Shown: one piece after another, positions 17,898-26,715 of the stretch
Layout of the letters: each line of letters starts with the position of its first letter
Position numbering within the stretch: the first letter of the stretch is position 1
NCBI RefSeq assembly: GCF_030063145.1
Contig: NZ_JASISM010000001.1
Coordinates: forward strand, 835,594-899,593
Direction of reading: 5' to 3'
Source of the DNA: Cryobacterium sp. PH31-L1
GTDB taxonomy: Bacteria > Actinomycetota > Actinomycetes > Actinomycetales > Microbacteriaceae
Length of the DNA stretch: 64,000 nt
The notes under the pieces: model-generated
Seen by the model: only the letters and a program-made list of their open reading frames with translations
The model's database searches: none
Told to the model about the DNA's origin: nothing
Program-made: the position numbers and the translations under genes

Positions 17898-18881
17898 TTG
17901 TCGCCTGTACCAGCGGGGACAGCCGACCCAGCGGCTCTGATCGCGATCGTCGGGTCGACCGGCACCGGCAAGTCTGAGCTGTCGCTCGATCTGGCCGAAC
18001 GGCTGATCCAACGCGGCCAGCCAGCCGAAATCGTCAACGCCGACGCCATGCAGCTCTACCGCGGCATGGACATCGGGACCGCCAAACTCACCGTTGCCGA
18101 ACGCCGCGGCATTCCGCACCACCTACTCGACGTGCTCGACGTGACCGACGAAGCCACCGTCAGCAATTACCAAACAGATGCCCGCGCCGCCATCACCGAG
18201 ATCCGCGCGCGCGGGGCCGTGCCCATCCTGGTCGGCGGCTCTGGCCTGTACGTCTCCTCGGTCGTGTTCGACTTTCAGTTTCCCGGAACCGATCCGGTAT
18301 TGCGTGCCCGGCTCGAAGCCGCACTCAGCGCGAGCGGACCTGGCCTGATGTACAGCCGGCTGCAGGCCGTCGACCCGCAGGCCGCCCTACGCATTGGCCC
18401 GAGCAACGGTCGCCGACTGGTGCGGGCCCTGGAGATCGTCGAACTCACCGGAGCCCCGCACCTGGCGGCTTTGCCCGAGGAACCGATCTACTGGCAGCCC
18501 AGCGTGCTGCTCGGCCTGCGCACTCCGCGCGAACAGCTCACCCCGCGGCTTGACGCCCGGGTCGAGCGGATGTGGGCGGCCGGCATCGTCGACGAAGCCC
18601 GAGGGCTGCTCGCGGCCGGCATCGAAAACGGAGTGACGGCGAGCCGCGCGATCGGGTACGCCCAGGCGCTCGGCCAGGTACACGGTACGCTCAGCCAGGC
18701 TGAGGCCGTCGAAGCAACCCAACAGCTGACCCGACGTTATGCCCGCCGCCAGGTGAGCTGGTTCAAACGCTACGCGCACGCCCTCTGGGTGGAATCCGAT
18801 GCGGCTGACCGGGTCGATGATGTTCTCGCCCACTTTGACCGGGGCAGTGCGCCCAGTGCCCTCCCGGCACGCAAGCGCTGA
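17898..18881 (+). CDS. miaA: tRNA dimethylallyltransferase MiaA
   Basis: 327 aa if it begins at the TTG at 17898. The P-loop [15 protein letters not shown] is near residue 19, then the [15 protein letters not shown] motif, GGSGLYV, and the C-terminal SRAIGYAQ and [12 protein letters not shown] motifs. Transfers dimethylallyl to A37 of tRNAs; MiaB acts next. The start is uncertain: TTG is the only near-cognate start before the P-loop apart from CTG codons, yet AGGAG ends one base before it, too close for normal use. Re-initiation from miaB is plausible. Confidence 0.94.
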   Translation: MSPVPAGTADPAALIAIVGSTGTGKSELSLDLAERLIQRGQPAEIVNADAMQLYRGMDIGTAKLTVAERRGIPHHLLDVLDVTDEATVSNYQTDARAAITEIRARGAVPILVGGSGLYVSSVVFDFQFPGTDPVLRARLEAALSASGPGLMYSRLQAVDPQAALRIGPSNGRRLVRALEIVELTGAPHLAALPEEPIYWQPSVLLGLRTPREQLTPRLDARVERMWAAGIVDEARGLLAAGIENGVTASRAIGYAQALGQVHGTLSQAEAVEATQQLTRRYARRQVSWFKRYAHALWVESDAADRVDDVLAHFDRGSAPSALPARKR

Positions 18882-18913
18882 GCTGCCCGGAAGCTCTTGC
18901 AGCGGCCGCCCCG

Positions 18914-18919
18914 TAAACT
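18914..18919 (+). promoter_or_regulatory. -10 box TAAACT for leaderless dapF
   Basis: TAAACT, 6-nt spacer, ATG at 18926. No ribosome binding site. The dapF promoter is therefore separate from the miaBA transcript. Confidence 0.55.
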
Positions 18920-18925
18920 GGCAGC

Positions 18926-19807
18926 ATGGGCATCACTCTGAACTTCACCAAGGGCCACGGCACGGGCAACGACTTCGTGCTGTTCGCTGATCCCGACGGA
19001 ACAACGGAGCTCACTCCGGCGCAGATTCGGGCTGTGTGCGATCGCAAGTTCGGCGTCGGTGCGGACGGCATCATCCGCGCGGTGCGTAGCAAGAACCTGC
19101 CCGACGGCGCGGCCGCCCTCGCTGAAGACGACGCGGCCGAATGGTTCATGGACTACTGGAACGCCGACGGGACCGTCTCGGAAATGTGCGGCAACGGCAT
19201 CCGTGTCTATGCCAAATTCTTGATTGAGAACGACCTCGCCGAGCTGCTTCCCGGCGATACCCTGACCATCGGCACCCGCGGCGGCGTGCGCGACGTTCAG
19301 CGCAACGCTTCCGGCTTTCAGGTGGACCTCGGCCGATGGAAGCTCGACGGCACCGAACCGCTCGTGCGCACCAAGAACCTGCCAGTGGCGCGCCCGGGCC
19401 TCGGCATCAACGTGGGTAACCCGCACACGGTCGTCGCCCTAGCCGATGACGACGAACTCGATGCGGCCGACCTCACCTTCATTCCGCAACTCGATCCGGA
19501 ACCGGTCGACGGCGTGAACGTTGAATTCGTCGTGCCCAACGAACCGCTGGTTGTCAACGGCGTCGGACGCTTCCGCATGCGCGTGCACGAGCGCGGCAGC
19601 GGGGAGACGCTGTCCTGTGGCACGGGAGCGGTCGCGGCCGCCCTGGCCACCCGGCACTGGGCCGGCAAGTCGGCGCCGCACCAGTGGCGTGTTGAGGTTC
19701 CCGGCGGCGTGCTGGGGGTGCGCATGTTTCCGGCCGAGGACGGCGAGCACGTGTCGCTGTCCGGGCCGGCCGAGCTCGTCTTCGACGGGGTTCTGAACTT
19801 AGGGTAG
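18926..19807 (+). CDS. dapF: Diaminopimelate epimerase DapF
   Basis: 293 aa. Converts LL- to meso-diaminopimelate, the branch to peptidoglycan and lysine; dapB and dapA lie about 14-18 kb upstream. The two catalytic cysteines are visible: Cys88 in SEMCGNGIR and Cys231 in LSCGTGAVA. The N-terminal [11 protein letters not shown] and GVGADGII segments are also family landmarks. The ATG follows a TAAACT box. A structured intergenic repeat begins about 20 nt after the stop. Confidence 0.97.
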   Translation: MGITLNFTKGHGTGNDFVLFADPDGTTELTPAQIRAVCDRKFGVGADGIIRAVRSKNLPDGAAALAEDDAAEWFMDYWNADGTVSEMCGNGIRVYAKFLIENDLAELLPGDTLTIGTRGGVRDVQRNASGFQVDLGRWKLDGTEPLVRTKNLPVARPGLGINVGNPHTVVALADDDELDAADLTFIPQLDPEPVDGVNVEFVVPNEPLVVNGVGRFRMRVHERGSGETLSCGTGAVAAALATRHWAGKSAPHQWRVEVPGGVLGVRMFPAEDGEHVSLSGPAELVFDGVLNLG

Positions 19808-19828
19808 TTCGGTTTCGGGTGGGGCCGT

Positions 19829-19945
19829 GGCGGCGGGGTCACCCGCTCATCGCTCAGACATAGCGGGTGCGCAGGGCACTCCGCAAAAGGCGTGCGGAGC
19901 ACCTTGCTTACCCGCGAGACTCGCAGCCCCGCGGGAAACCCCGCC
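19829..19945. repeat. Dispersed hairpin element, copy A
   Basis: About 115 bp between dapF and the convergent methyltransferase gene. The left part is GGGTCACCCGCTCATCGCTCA. The centre is a 22-bp imperfect stem (19863-19884 with 19894-19915) around the loop AAAAGGCGT, and the right part is ACTCGCAGCCCCGCGGGAAA plus CCCCGCC. The same layout recurs at 63051-63170. Stems differ in sequence but both pair. It may be a palindromic repeat family, a terminator or a structured RNA. Confidence 0.7.
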
Positions 19946-19973
19946 TCTACGACCGGTTGACCGGAAATTGGGA

Positions 19974-20582
19974 TTAAGAGCGGTGTACCTGGAGCACTCG
20001 GAAGCCCTTACTGATGGCCTCACGCGTGGTTTCGAAGTTGTCGGGGAGCTCGGCCGCGAGCCAACGCTGGAGCGAATCCGAACCGAGGTTGCGTTGCACG
20101 ACGAGCCAGGCATCCGCTTCTGATTCGAGGCGGGGCAACCAGGTCGTCATGAGCCCGTGCAGTTCGTCCTTGCCGACGCGAATCGGCGGGTTCGACCAGA
20201 TGGTGCGAAAGCTGATGTCGGTGGGCACATCGGCGGCGAGCACGGCGTTGATGTTGGTCAGACCGAGCGAGGCGGCGTTCGTGCGCACGAGATCGAGGGC
20301 ACGCTCGTTGACGTCGACAGCCCAGATGGTGGCGTCGGGGGAGGCCATGGCGAGGTGCAGGGCGATCGGACCCCAGCCGCAACCGAGGTCGAGAAAGTGA
20401 CCGGTGAGGGGCGGCTCGGGGGCGTACTTGAGCAGAACCTCGGTACCACCGTCAATGTGGGCGGGGCTGAAGACCGAATTGGCGGTCGTCAGGAGCCGAT
20501 CCTGACCGTGCAACTGCACCGAGATCTGGCGGGTTTTCAGTACGGTGCCGGGTGCCGGAGAAAAATAGTGGTCGGACGACAT
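19974..20582 (-). CDS. RsmC/RlmG-like class I methyltransferase
   Basis: 202 aa. SAM-binding motif LDLGCGWGPIALHLA (about 67-81), VDVNERALDLVRTNA after it, and the catalytic SNPPIRVGK motif (about 129-137), typical of N2-guanine or N6-adenine methyltransferases acting on rRNA. The protein is a single domain, half the size of enterobacterial RsmC, as usual in actinobacteria. The rRNA target is not assigned. Its ATG is 41 nt from the divergent hflX start, with a small dyad in between. Confidence 0.88.
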   Translation of the reverse strand: MSSDHYFSPAPGTVLKTRQISVQLHGQDRLLTTANSVFSPAHIDGGTEVLLKYAPEPPLTGHFLDLGCGWGPIALHLAMASPDATIWAVDVNERALDLVRTNAASLGLTNINAVLAADVPTDISFRTIWSNPPIRVGKDELHGLMTTWLPRLESEADAWLVVQRNLGSDSLQRWLAAELPDNFETTREAISKGFRVLQVHRS

Positions 20583-20594
20583 AGGAGGGAACCT

Positions 20595-20609
20595 TTCAAC
20601 TTCGTTGAA
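20595..20609. promoter_or_regulatory. Dyad TTCAAC-N3-GTTGAA in a divergent promoter
   Basis: A perfect 6-bp inverted repeat around 3 nt lies in the 41-bp gap between the methyltransferase gene and hflX. It is immediately upstream of the hflX -10 box, so it is a candidate operator for either gene. No matching regulator is recognised. Confidence 0.35.
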
Positions 20610-20610
20610 C

Positions 20611-20616
20611 TAAGGT
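20611..20616 (+). promoter_or_regulatory. -10 box TAAGGT for leaderless hflX
   Basis: TAAGGT, 7-nt spacer, ATG at 20624; no ribosome binding site. Confidence 0.5.
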
Positions 20617-20623
20617 TAATGGG

Positions 20624-22216
20624 ATGAATGATCCAACGGCGCCCTCGGGCAACGACGCGGTAGAAAACACCGCGGCAGTAAACACAGGCGCAGAAGCCCC
20701 AGACGCAGACGATGTCGTCGCGCGCGTGTTGGCCAGCGCGGACAGCAAAGCTGCCGGGTACTCCCTGTTCCGCAGCGGGGCAGCCCAGGCCCTGCAAACT
20801 CACGCATCCGGCGAGTATGACGGAAGCGAGCACGACGGCGAGCAGTCCGAACGTGCTGACCGCAACGCCCTGCGGCGAGTCGGCGGGCTTTCGACCGAGC
20901 TGGAAGATGTCACCGAGGTTGAGTACCGCCAACTGCGGCTCGAAAACGTCGTTCTCGTGGGTGTCTACACGCACGGCACGGTCGATGACGCCGAGAACTC
21001 CATGCGCGAACTGGCCGCCCTCGCCGAAACCGCCGGGGCAACCGTACTCGACGGTCTGCTGCAGCGTCGGGCTACGCCCGACCCGAGCACCTACCTCGGC
21101 AAGGGCAAGGCCCAGGAAGTGGCCGACATCGTGAAGGCGCTCGGCGCTGACACCGTCATCGCCGACACTGAATTGGCACCCAGCCAGCGCCGTGCCCTTG
21201 AAGACGTGGTCAAGGTGAAGGTCATCGACCGCACCGCCGTGATCCTCGACATTTTCAGCCAGCATGCCAAGAGCCGTGAGGGCAAGGCGCAGGTCGAACT
21301 CGCCCAGATGGCCTACATGCTGCCGCGCCTGCGTGGCTGGGGTGACTCGATGTCCCGCCAGGCCGGTGGCCAGGTCGGTGGCACCGGTGCCGGCATGGGC
21401 TCCCGTGGCCCCGGTGAGACCAAGATCGAACTCGACCGACGTCGAATTCACACCCGGATGTCCAAACTGCGTAAGCAGATGGTCGAGATGAAGCCGGCTC
21501 GCGAGGCCAAGCGCGCCAACCGCAAGCGCAATGCCGTTCCCTCGGTCGCCATCGTCGGGTACACCAATGCCGGCAAGTCCAGCCTGCTCAACCGCATCAC
21601 CAAGGCCGGTGTGCTGGTTGAGAACTCCCTGTTCGCGACCCTTGACGCCACCGTACGCAAGTCGACGACCGCCGACGGGCGCCTGTACACCCTCACCGAC
21701 ACGGTCGGTTTCGTGCGCAACCTGCCGCACCAGCTGGTCGAAGCCTTTCGCTCAACCCTGGAAGAAGTCGCCGACGCCGACGTCATCGTGCACGTCGTTG
21801 ACGGTTCCCACCCCGACCCCGTGGCCCAGCTCGCCACCGTGCGCGACGTCATCTCCGAGGTCGGCGCCCGCGATATTCCTGAACTGGTCGTCTTCAACAA
21901 GAGCGACCTGATCAGCGACGACGACCGGCTGGTACTGCGCGGACTGGAGCCGAAGGCAACGTTCGTGTCGGCACGCAGCGGTGAGGGCATAGAGACCGTA
22001 CTCGCCGCCGTTGCTCTGCTGCTGCCGACACCGCAGATCGAACTCGACCTGCTCATTCCCTACGATCGCGGCGACCTCATCGCCGTTCTGCACGACGTGG
22101 GCCGCATCGGGACGACCGAGTACATCGAGACCGGCACCCACGTCACCGCGTTCGTCACTCCCGAGATCGAGCCCCAGTTCGCCCCGTTCGTCATTCTGCC
22201 CGCGCTCTCCGCCTGA
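20624..22216 (+). CDS. hflX: Ribosome-associated GTPase HflX
   Basis: 530 aa. The N-terminal 110 residues are an Ala/Asp-rich extension. The HflX-specific domain follows (RATPDPSTYLGKGKAQE, LAPSQRRALED, REGKAQVELAQMAY, GPGETKIELDRR), then a G domain with P-loop GYTNAGKSSLLN, switch DTVGFVRNLPHQL and NKSD. HflX splits stalled or heat-damaged ribosomes. The start follows a TAAGGT box. A 10-bp hairpin lies just after the stop. Confidence 0.96.
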   Translation: MNDPTAPSGNDAVENTAAVNTGAEAPDADDVVARVLASADSKAAGYSLFRSGAAQALQTHASGEYDGSEHDGEQSERADRNALRRVGGLSTELEDVTEVEYRQLRLENVVLVGVYTHGTVDDAENSMRELAALAETAGATVLDGLLQRRATPDPSTYLGKGKAQEVADIVKALGADTVIADTELAPSQRRALEDVVKVKVIDRTAVILDIFSQHAKSREGKAQVELAQMAYMLPRLRGWGDSMSRQAGGQVGGTGAGMGSRGPGETKIELDRRRIHTRMSKLRKQMVEMKPAREAKRANRKRNAVPSVAIVGYTNAGKSSLLNRITKAGVLVENSLFATLDATVRKSTTADGRLYTLTDTVGFVRNLPHQLVEAFRSTLEEVADADVIVHVVDGSHPDPVAQLATVRDVISEVGARDIPELVVFNKSDLISDDDRLVLRGLEPKATFVSARSGEGIETVLAAVALLLPTPQIELDLLIPYDRGDLIAVLHDVGRIGTTEYIETGTHVTAFVTPEIEPQFAPFVILPALSA

Positions 22217-22233
22217 TTTCCACCGCCCGTCGG

Positions 22234-22266
22234 CGCACCAATGACACGAACTGTCACATTGGTGCG
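22234..22266 (+). terminator. Hairpin after hflX
   Basis: CGCACCAATG pairs perfectly with CATTGGTGCG around a 13-nt loop that can partly pair (ACA/TGT). No T run. Probable hflX terminator ahead of the metF leader. Confidence 0.6.
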
Positions 22267-22325
22267 ACCCAGCGCTGGTGTTGTTAGTGTCTAATCAATC
22301 GTTGCCGACGGATTCTTTCCCCGGC

Positions 22326-22439
22326 ATGGAGCGACAGCCGAGCCCGGCATCCGCCCGCGAAAACCCACCAGTCTTCTGGTGTGTCCGCGGCCGCCCGGCC
22401 ACCACCGCTGCACAGCTTCTGCCGAATGAGGAACCATGA
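22326..22439 (+). CDS. 37-codon upstream ORF overlapping the metF start
   Basis: An ATG at 22326 opens a 37-codon frame whose TGA (22437-22439) overlaps the metF ATG at 22436 as ATGA. The predicted peptide begins MERQPSPASAREN, carries FWCVRGRP in the middle and ends LLPNEEP. A 6-bp hairpin (22366-22381, loop TCTT) lies inside it. No good ribosome binding site precedes it, so expression is unproven. If translated it would couple metF translation to its own, or act as a leader peptide. It has one Cys and no internal Met codon, so classical methionine attenuation is not suggested. Confidence 0.35.
   Translation: MERQPSPASARENPPVFWCVRGRPATTAAQLLPNEEP
22366..22381 (+). promoter_or_regulatory. 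Small hairpin in the metF leader
   Basis: CACCAG-TCTT-CTGGTG, a perfect 6-bp stem with a tetraloop inside the upstream ORF, 55 nt before the metF start. No known SAM, SAH, THF or cobalamin riboswitch consensus is recognisable around it. Confidence 0.4.
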
Positions 22440-23401
22440 CCGCGATAGGGACTTCCGCGTGTAACGCCCGCCCGGCGTTCTCGTTCGAGGTGTACCCGCC
22501 GAAATCGGTGGCCGCAGCATCCGCTCTCACCCGCACCATCGATCATCTGGCCGCCGCCGGCCCCGAGTTCATCTCGGTCACCTACGGTGCCAACGGTTCG
22601 TCGCGCAACTCGTCGCTCGACGTGCTGCGCTACATCAAAGACCACACTTCAGTGGATGCCATGGCTCACCTCACCTGCGTCGGCTCCTCGCACGCAGAAG
22701 CCAGCCGCCTCATTCGCGAGTTCCTCGACGCCGGCATCCGCAGCTTTCTGGCCATTCGCGGCGACGCACCCCAGGGTGTGGACGAGGGCGACACCACCTT
22801 TCTCGGCGACCTACACAGTGCGGGCGAGCTGGTGCAGCTCATCCATCGGGTGCAGACCGAACGGGTGCCGTACATCGAGACGGTGATTCCGGGTCTGCCC
22901 GGCGCCCGCGGGGTGAAAACGGAACGCAGCAAGGTACGCATCGGCGTTGCGGCCTTCCCTAACGGCCACCCGAACTCGCGGTCGGTCACCCAAGACATCG
23001 ACACTCTGCTGGCCAAGCAGGCCGCAGGCGCCAACCTGGCGATCACCCAGCTGTTCTTCCACGCCGATGACTACCTGAGCTTCATCCAGCGGGCGCGCTC
23101 GGCCGGAGTGCTCTTCCCGATCCTTCCCGGCATCATGCCGGTGACTAGCCCGAACCGGTTGCGCCGTATTCTGCAGTTATCCGGTGAAAAGCTGCCGGCC
23201 GAACTCTCCATCCAGCTCGAGGTCGAACCGACCGACGAAGGCCAGCGCCAGATCGGCATCGACTACGCCGTGCGCCTCGGCCAGGACGTTCTCGCGGGCG
23301 GCGCCCCCGGGCTCCACCTCTACGCCTTCAACCAGCACGATACCGTGCTGAAGGTTTTGGAAGGGTGTGGGGCACTGCCAGTGCCCGCTGCCATGCCCTA
23401 G
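22436..23401 (+). CDS. metF: Methylenetetrahydrofolate reductase MetF
   Basis: 321 aa flavoprotein reducing methylene-THF to methyl-THF, the methyl donor for MetE encoded next. Landmarks: FSFEVYPPK at residues 15-23, EFISVTYGANGSSR, AHLTCVGSS, FLAIRGDAP, and QLFFHADDYLSF. The TIM-barrel length fits. GAGGAA precedes the ATG, and a small ORF ends across it (ATGA). An 88-nt gap leads to metE, so the pair is likely one methionine unit. Confidence 0.96.
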   Translation: MTAIGTSACNARPAFSFEVYPPKSVAAASALTRTIDHLAAAGPEFISVTYGANGSSRNSSLDVLRYIKDHTSVDAMAHLTCVGSSHAEASRLIREFLDAGIRSFLAIRGDAPQGVDEGDTTFLGDLHSAGELVQLIHRVQTERVPYIETVIPGLPGARGVKTERSKVRIGVAAFPNGHPNSRSVTQDIDTLLAKQAAGANLAITQLFFHADDYLSFIQRARSAGVLFPILPGIMPVTSPNRLRRILQLSGEKLPAELSIQLEVEPTDEGQRQIGIDYAVRLGQDVLAGGAPGLHLYAFNQHDTVLKVLEGCGALPVPAAMP

Positions 23402-23489
23402 GCCGCACGACGCTCAGGCGCCGAGGCCCACCCACCACATTCGTTCCTCCGATCGTTCCAGCCATCATCGCTCCAGTGAAGGAATCACC

Positions 23490-25832
23490 ATGCCCATTTC
23501 GCCAGTTTCCAGCACCTTTCCCACCGGCACCATCCTCGGCTACCCACGCATCGGCCGACGGCGCGAACTGAAGAAAGCCGTTGAAGCGTTCTGGTCGGGA
23601 ACGATCGACGCGCCGGCTCTGGAGGCCATCGCCGCCGGCCTGCGGCAGTCCACCCGCGACCGGCTCGCCAGTCTCGGCCTGGGCCGCACCGACTCGTCCA
23701 TCCCCGAGTCGTTCTCCTACTACGACCAGGTGCTCGACACCATCGTTGCCGTCGGCGCGATTCCCGTCCGGTTCGCCTCGCTCGTCGCTGCTGACGGCAC
23801 CCTCGACCTGGCTGGATACTTTACGCTCGCCCGCGGCGAGGGCGAGAACCTTCCCCTCGAGATGACCAAGTGGTTCGACTCCAACTACCACTACCTGGTT
23901 CCTGAGATCGGGCCGGAGACCGTGTTCTCGCTGGCCGCCGACCGCATCGTGAGCGAATTCATCGAGGCCAAAGCAGCGGGGTTCCTCACCCGCCCGGTGC
24001 TCGTCGGCCCGGTCACCTTCCTGCTGCTCAGCAAGGCCAGCGCCGAAGCCCCATCCGGTTTCTCGCCGCTGTCGCGGCTGGACGATCTCCTTCCCGTGTA
24101 CGCGGCCCTTCTGGCGCGGTTGGCGGATGCGGGAGTCGACTGGGTGCAGCTCGACGAGCCGGGCCTGGTCAGCGAGTCCATCGACGTGCCGCGCGCGGAG
24201 ACGCTGGCGGCCGTCGCATCCGCTTATGGAGTGCTCGGACGGCTGACCGGCCGGCCCGCTTTGTTCGTTGCCGCGCCCTACGGCAGCCTCGGCGACGCCC
24301 TGCCCGTTCTCGCGGCCACCGCCGTCGAGGCGATCGGTCTTGACCTGGTGCGGGGAACCCTGCCCCAGGCCGTCCCGGGACTGGCCGACAAGACCCTCGT
24401 CGCCGGCGTGATCGACGGGCACAACATCTGGCGCGGCCATCTGACCGGTGCCTTCGAGGCCGCCGAGAGCGTGCGCGCCCTCTCCGACTCGGTCACGGTG
24501 TCCACGTCGACGTCGCTGCTGCACGTGCCGCACGACGTGGCCGATGAAACGTCGCTGCCGAGCTTGCTGACCAGTTGGCTGGCCTTCGCCGATCAGAAGG
24601 TCGGTCAGGTCGCGACCCTCGCGCTCGGTATTGTCGCCGGTCGGGACGCCATTGCTGCGCCGCTGGCCGAGGCCGAGGCGGCCTTGGCGGCGAGGCGCAG
24701 CGCTCCTGGCGTGCGTGACGGAGCCGTGCGCGGTCGTGCCGCCGCGCTGACCGAGGCTGATTTCACTCGTGGCGACTACGCCGATCGACTTCTCGCCCAG
24801 GCGGCGGCGCTCCACCTTCCGCCACTGCCGACGACCACGATCGGATCCTTTCCGCAGACCGCCGACATTCGCCGGGCACGCGCACAGTTCCTCAAGGGAA
24901 CTCTGGCAGCGGATGCCTACCGCGAGCTGATGCGCGCCGAGATCGGCCGCGTGGTGCAGTTGCAAGAGGAGATCGGACTTGATGTGCTCGTGCACGGCGA
25001 ACCCGAACGCAACGACATGGTGCAGTACTTCGCTGAGAACCTCGACGGATTCGCCGTGACCGAGAACGGCTGGGTGCAGTCCTACGGCAGCCGCTGCACC
25101 AGGCCGTCCATTCTGTGGGGTGACGTGTCGCGCCCGGCACCGATCACCGTCGACTGGTCGGTCTACACGCAGAGCCTCACCACCAAGCCGGTCAAGGGTA
25201 TGCTCACCGGGCCGGTGACGATTCTGGCCTGGTCCTTCGTGCGAGACGACCAGCCGCTGGGCGAGACCGCCCGCCAGGTGGCGCTGGCCTTGCGCGATGA
25301 AATCTCCGACCTCGAGACCGCGGGCATCATGATCGTCCAGGTCGACGAACCGGCTCTGCGCGAACTGCTGCCGCTGAAGAAGAAGGATCACGCCGACTAC
25401 CTGGACTGGTCGGTCGGGTCCTTCCGCCTCGCCACGGCCGGGGTGGCGGATGCGACCCAGATCCACACCCACCTCTGCTACTCAGAATTCGGCGTCGTCA
25501 TCGAAGCCATTCGCAACCTCGACGCCGACGTCACGAGCATCGAAGCGGCCCGGTCGCGCATGGAAGTTGTGCGGGAAATCGAGGCGGGCGGCTTCGACCA
25601 CGGCATCGGTCCCGGCATCTACGACATCCACTCGCCACGGGTACCGAGCGTCGACGAATTGACGACCCTGCTCGACACCGCTTTGGAATCCATTCCCGAA
25701 CGCCAGGTCTGGGTGAACCCGGACTGTGGGCTGAAAACGCGTGGCTATGACGAGACGGTGCTGTCGCTGCACAACATGCTCGCCGCGACTCGCGTGGTGC
25801 GCGAACGCCTCGGTGCCACTGCCGGCGTCTAG
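23490..25832 (+). CDS. metE: Cobalamin-independent methionine synthase MetE
   Basis: 780 aa from the ATG at 23490 (GAAGGA site 6 nt upstream; an in-frame opening from 23367 has no such support). It transfers the methyl of methyl-THF (polyglutamate) to homocysteine. Two TIM barrels: the N-terminal one begins LGYPRIGRRRELKKAVE, and the C-terminal one carries the zinc ligands His661 and Cys663 (HTHLCYSEF) and Cys746 (NPDCGLKTRG). LPTTTIGSFPQT marks the start of the catalytic barrel. Converges with lexA across a shared hairpin. Confidence 0.98.
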   Translation: MPISPVSSTFPTGTILGYPRIGRRRELKKAVEAFWSGTIDAPALEAIAAGLRQSTRDRLASLGLGRTDSSIPESFSYYDQVLDTIVAVGAIPVRFASLVAADGTLDLAGYFTLARGEGENLPLEMTKWFDSNYHYLVPEIGPETVFSLAADRIVSEFIEAKAAGFLTRPVLVGPVTFLLLSKASAEAPSGFSPLSRLDDLLPVYAALLARLADAGVDWVQLDEPGLVSESIDVPRAETLAAVASAYGVLGRLTGRPALFVAAPYGSLGDALPVLAATAVEAIGLDLVRGTLPQAVPGLADKTLVAGVIDGHNIWRGHLTGAFEAAESVRALSDSVTVSTSTSLLHVPHDVADETSLPSLLTSWLAFADQKVGQVATLALGIVAGRDAIAAPLAEAEAALAARRSAPGVRDGAVRGRAAALTEADFTRGDYADRLLAQAAALHLPPLPTTTIGSFPQTADIRRARAQFLKGTLAADAYRELMRAEIGRVVQLQEEIGLDVLVHGEPERNDMVQYFAENLDGFAVTENGWVQSYGSRCTRPSILWGDVSRPAPITVDWSVYTQSLTTKPVKGMLTGPVTILAWSFVRDDQPLGETARQVALALRDEISDLETAGIMIVQVDEPALRELLPLKKKDHADYLDWSVGSFRLATAGVADATQIHTHLCYSEFGVVIEAIRNLDADVTSIEAARSRMEVVREIEAGGFDHGIGPGIYDIHSPRVPSVDELTTLLDTALESIPERQVWVNPDCGLKTRGYDETVLSLHNMLAATRVVRERLGATAGV

Positions 25833-25846
25833 CGGGCAGACCGAAA

Positions 25847-25876
25847 AGGCCCGATCAACGGTTGGTGGTCGGGCCT
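25847..25876 (-). terminator. Shared hairpin between metE and lexA
   Basis: AGGCCCGA pairs with TCGGGCCT (8 bp, 14-nt loop). On the minus strand it is followed by TTTTCGG, so it is a good intrinsic terminator for lexA. On the plus strand it can serve metE without a T run. Confidence 0.75.
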
Positions 25877-25883
25877 ACGTCGA

Positions 25884-26588
25884 CTAAACCGATCGCAGCA
25901 CCGCGACGACCTTGCCGAGGATGTCCGCAAAGTCGCCGACAATCGGTTCGAAGTTGCTGTTGCGTGGCAGCAGCCAGGTGTGGCCATCGCGCTTGCGCAG
26001 AACCTTCACGGTGGCCTCGTTGTCGAGCATTGCCGCGACGATCTCGCCGTTCTCCGCGGTCTTCTGCTGGCGAACCACGACCCAGTCGCCGTCGCAGATG
26101 GCGGCGTCGATCATGGACTCGCCCACGACCTTGAGCATGAACAGCTCGCCCTGACCAACGAGCTGGCGGGGGAGCGGGAAAATCTCGTCGATCTGCTGAT
26201 CGGCCGTGATCGGGATTCCCGCGGCGATACGACCGACAAGGGGCACCATCGCGGCGTCGCCGACCTGAACGCCGGGGTGGAAACTGTCCTGGTCGCCGGT
26301 ACCGACATCTTCGGGAGCGCGTTGAATCTCGATGAGAACTTCAAGTGCCCGCGGACGGTTCGGGTCGCGGCGCAGGTAGCCACTGAGTTCGAGCTGGTTG
26401 AGCTGGTGGGTCACGCTCGACAGCGAGGCGAGCCCGACCGCGTCACCGATCTCACGCATGCTCGGCGGGTAGCCGCGCGAGCTCACCGAACGCTGAATCA
26501 CGTCGAGAATAGCGAGCTGCCGCTGGCTCAAACTCTTGCGGCGCCGGGTGCCGCCTTTGTCGCGGGTACCGCTGGTGTCCTGTGTCAC
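25884..26588 (-). CDS. lexA: SOS repressor LexA
   Basis: 234 aa from the GTG at 26588, which has AGGAG 8 nt upstream; a GTG three codons earlier overlaps that site. The N-terminal winged helix (about 18-80, [18 protein letters not shown]) reads SOS boxes. The C-terminal protease has the cleavage bond Ala123-Gly124 in RIAAGIP, Ser158 in GESMID and Lys195 in ATVKVL. It represses recA, the divergent LysM gene and itself. A LexA-like box lies at 26716-26729 and a TACACT -10 box at 26661-26666 on its strand. Confidence 0.98.
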   Translation of the reverse strand: MTQDTSGTRDKGGTRRRKSLSQRQLAILDVIQRSVSSRGYPPSMREIGDAVGLASLSSVTHQLNQLELSGYLRRDPNRPRALEVLIEIQRAPEDVGTGDQDSFHPGVQVGDAAMVPLVGRIAAGIPITADQQIDEIFPLPRQLVGQGELFMLKVVGESMIDAAICDGDWVVVRQQKTAENGEIVAAMLDNEATVKVLRKRDGHTWLLPRNSNFEPIVGDFADILGKVVAVLRSV

Positions 26589-26641
26589 GATGTGCACTCC
26601 TGGAGTTGGCCCGCATTGTCTGAAACCCTGTCACACGGGGA

Positions 26642-26663
26642 TGTCGGTGGTGTCTGGTTGAGT
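26642..26663 (+). promoter_or_regulatory. PafBC/RecA-NDp-like motif toward the LysM gene
   Basis: TGTCGGTG, exactly 8 nt, TTGAGT. The upstream octamer is a perfect match to the mycobacterial motif core, while the hexamer has T instead of A at its second position. It would give a 210-nt leader for the LysM gene. Confidence 0.35.
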
Positions 26664-26666
26664 GTA
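26661..26666 (-). promoter_or_regulatory. Putative -10 box of lexA
   Basis: TACACT on the minus strand, 72 nt upstream of the lexA GTG. TTCGAT sits 17 nt further upstream as a possible -35 element. Confidence 0.4.
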
Positions 26667-26715
26667 AATCAAGCAATTGTCCTATCGAAAGTTTATCCAG
26701 TACCGAGCCCTGAAA

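Noticed and set aside
22267..22435. SAM or cobalamin riboswitch upstream of metF
   Set aside because: None of the conserved core strings of SAM-I, SAM-II, SAM-IV, SAH, THF or cobalamin riboswitches can be found, and the leader is short.
23328..25472. 714-codon open frame antisense to metE, and similar long antisense frames in ftsK, pheT and lhr
   Set aside because: High GC with strong third-position bias leaves long stop-free antisense frames. The sense proteins have complete motifs, while the antisense ones are Gly/Arg/Asp-rich with none.
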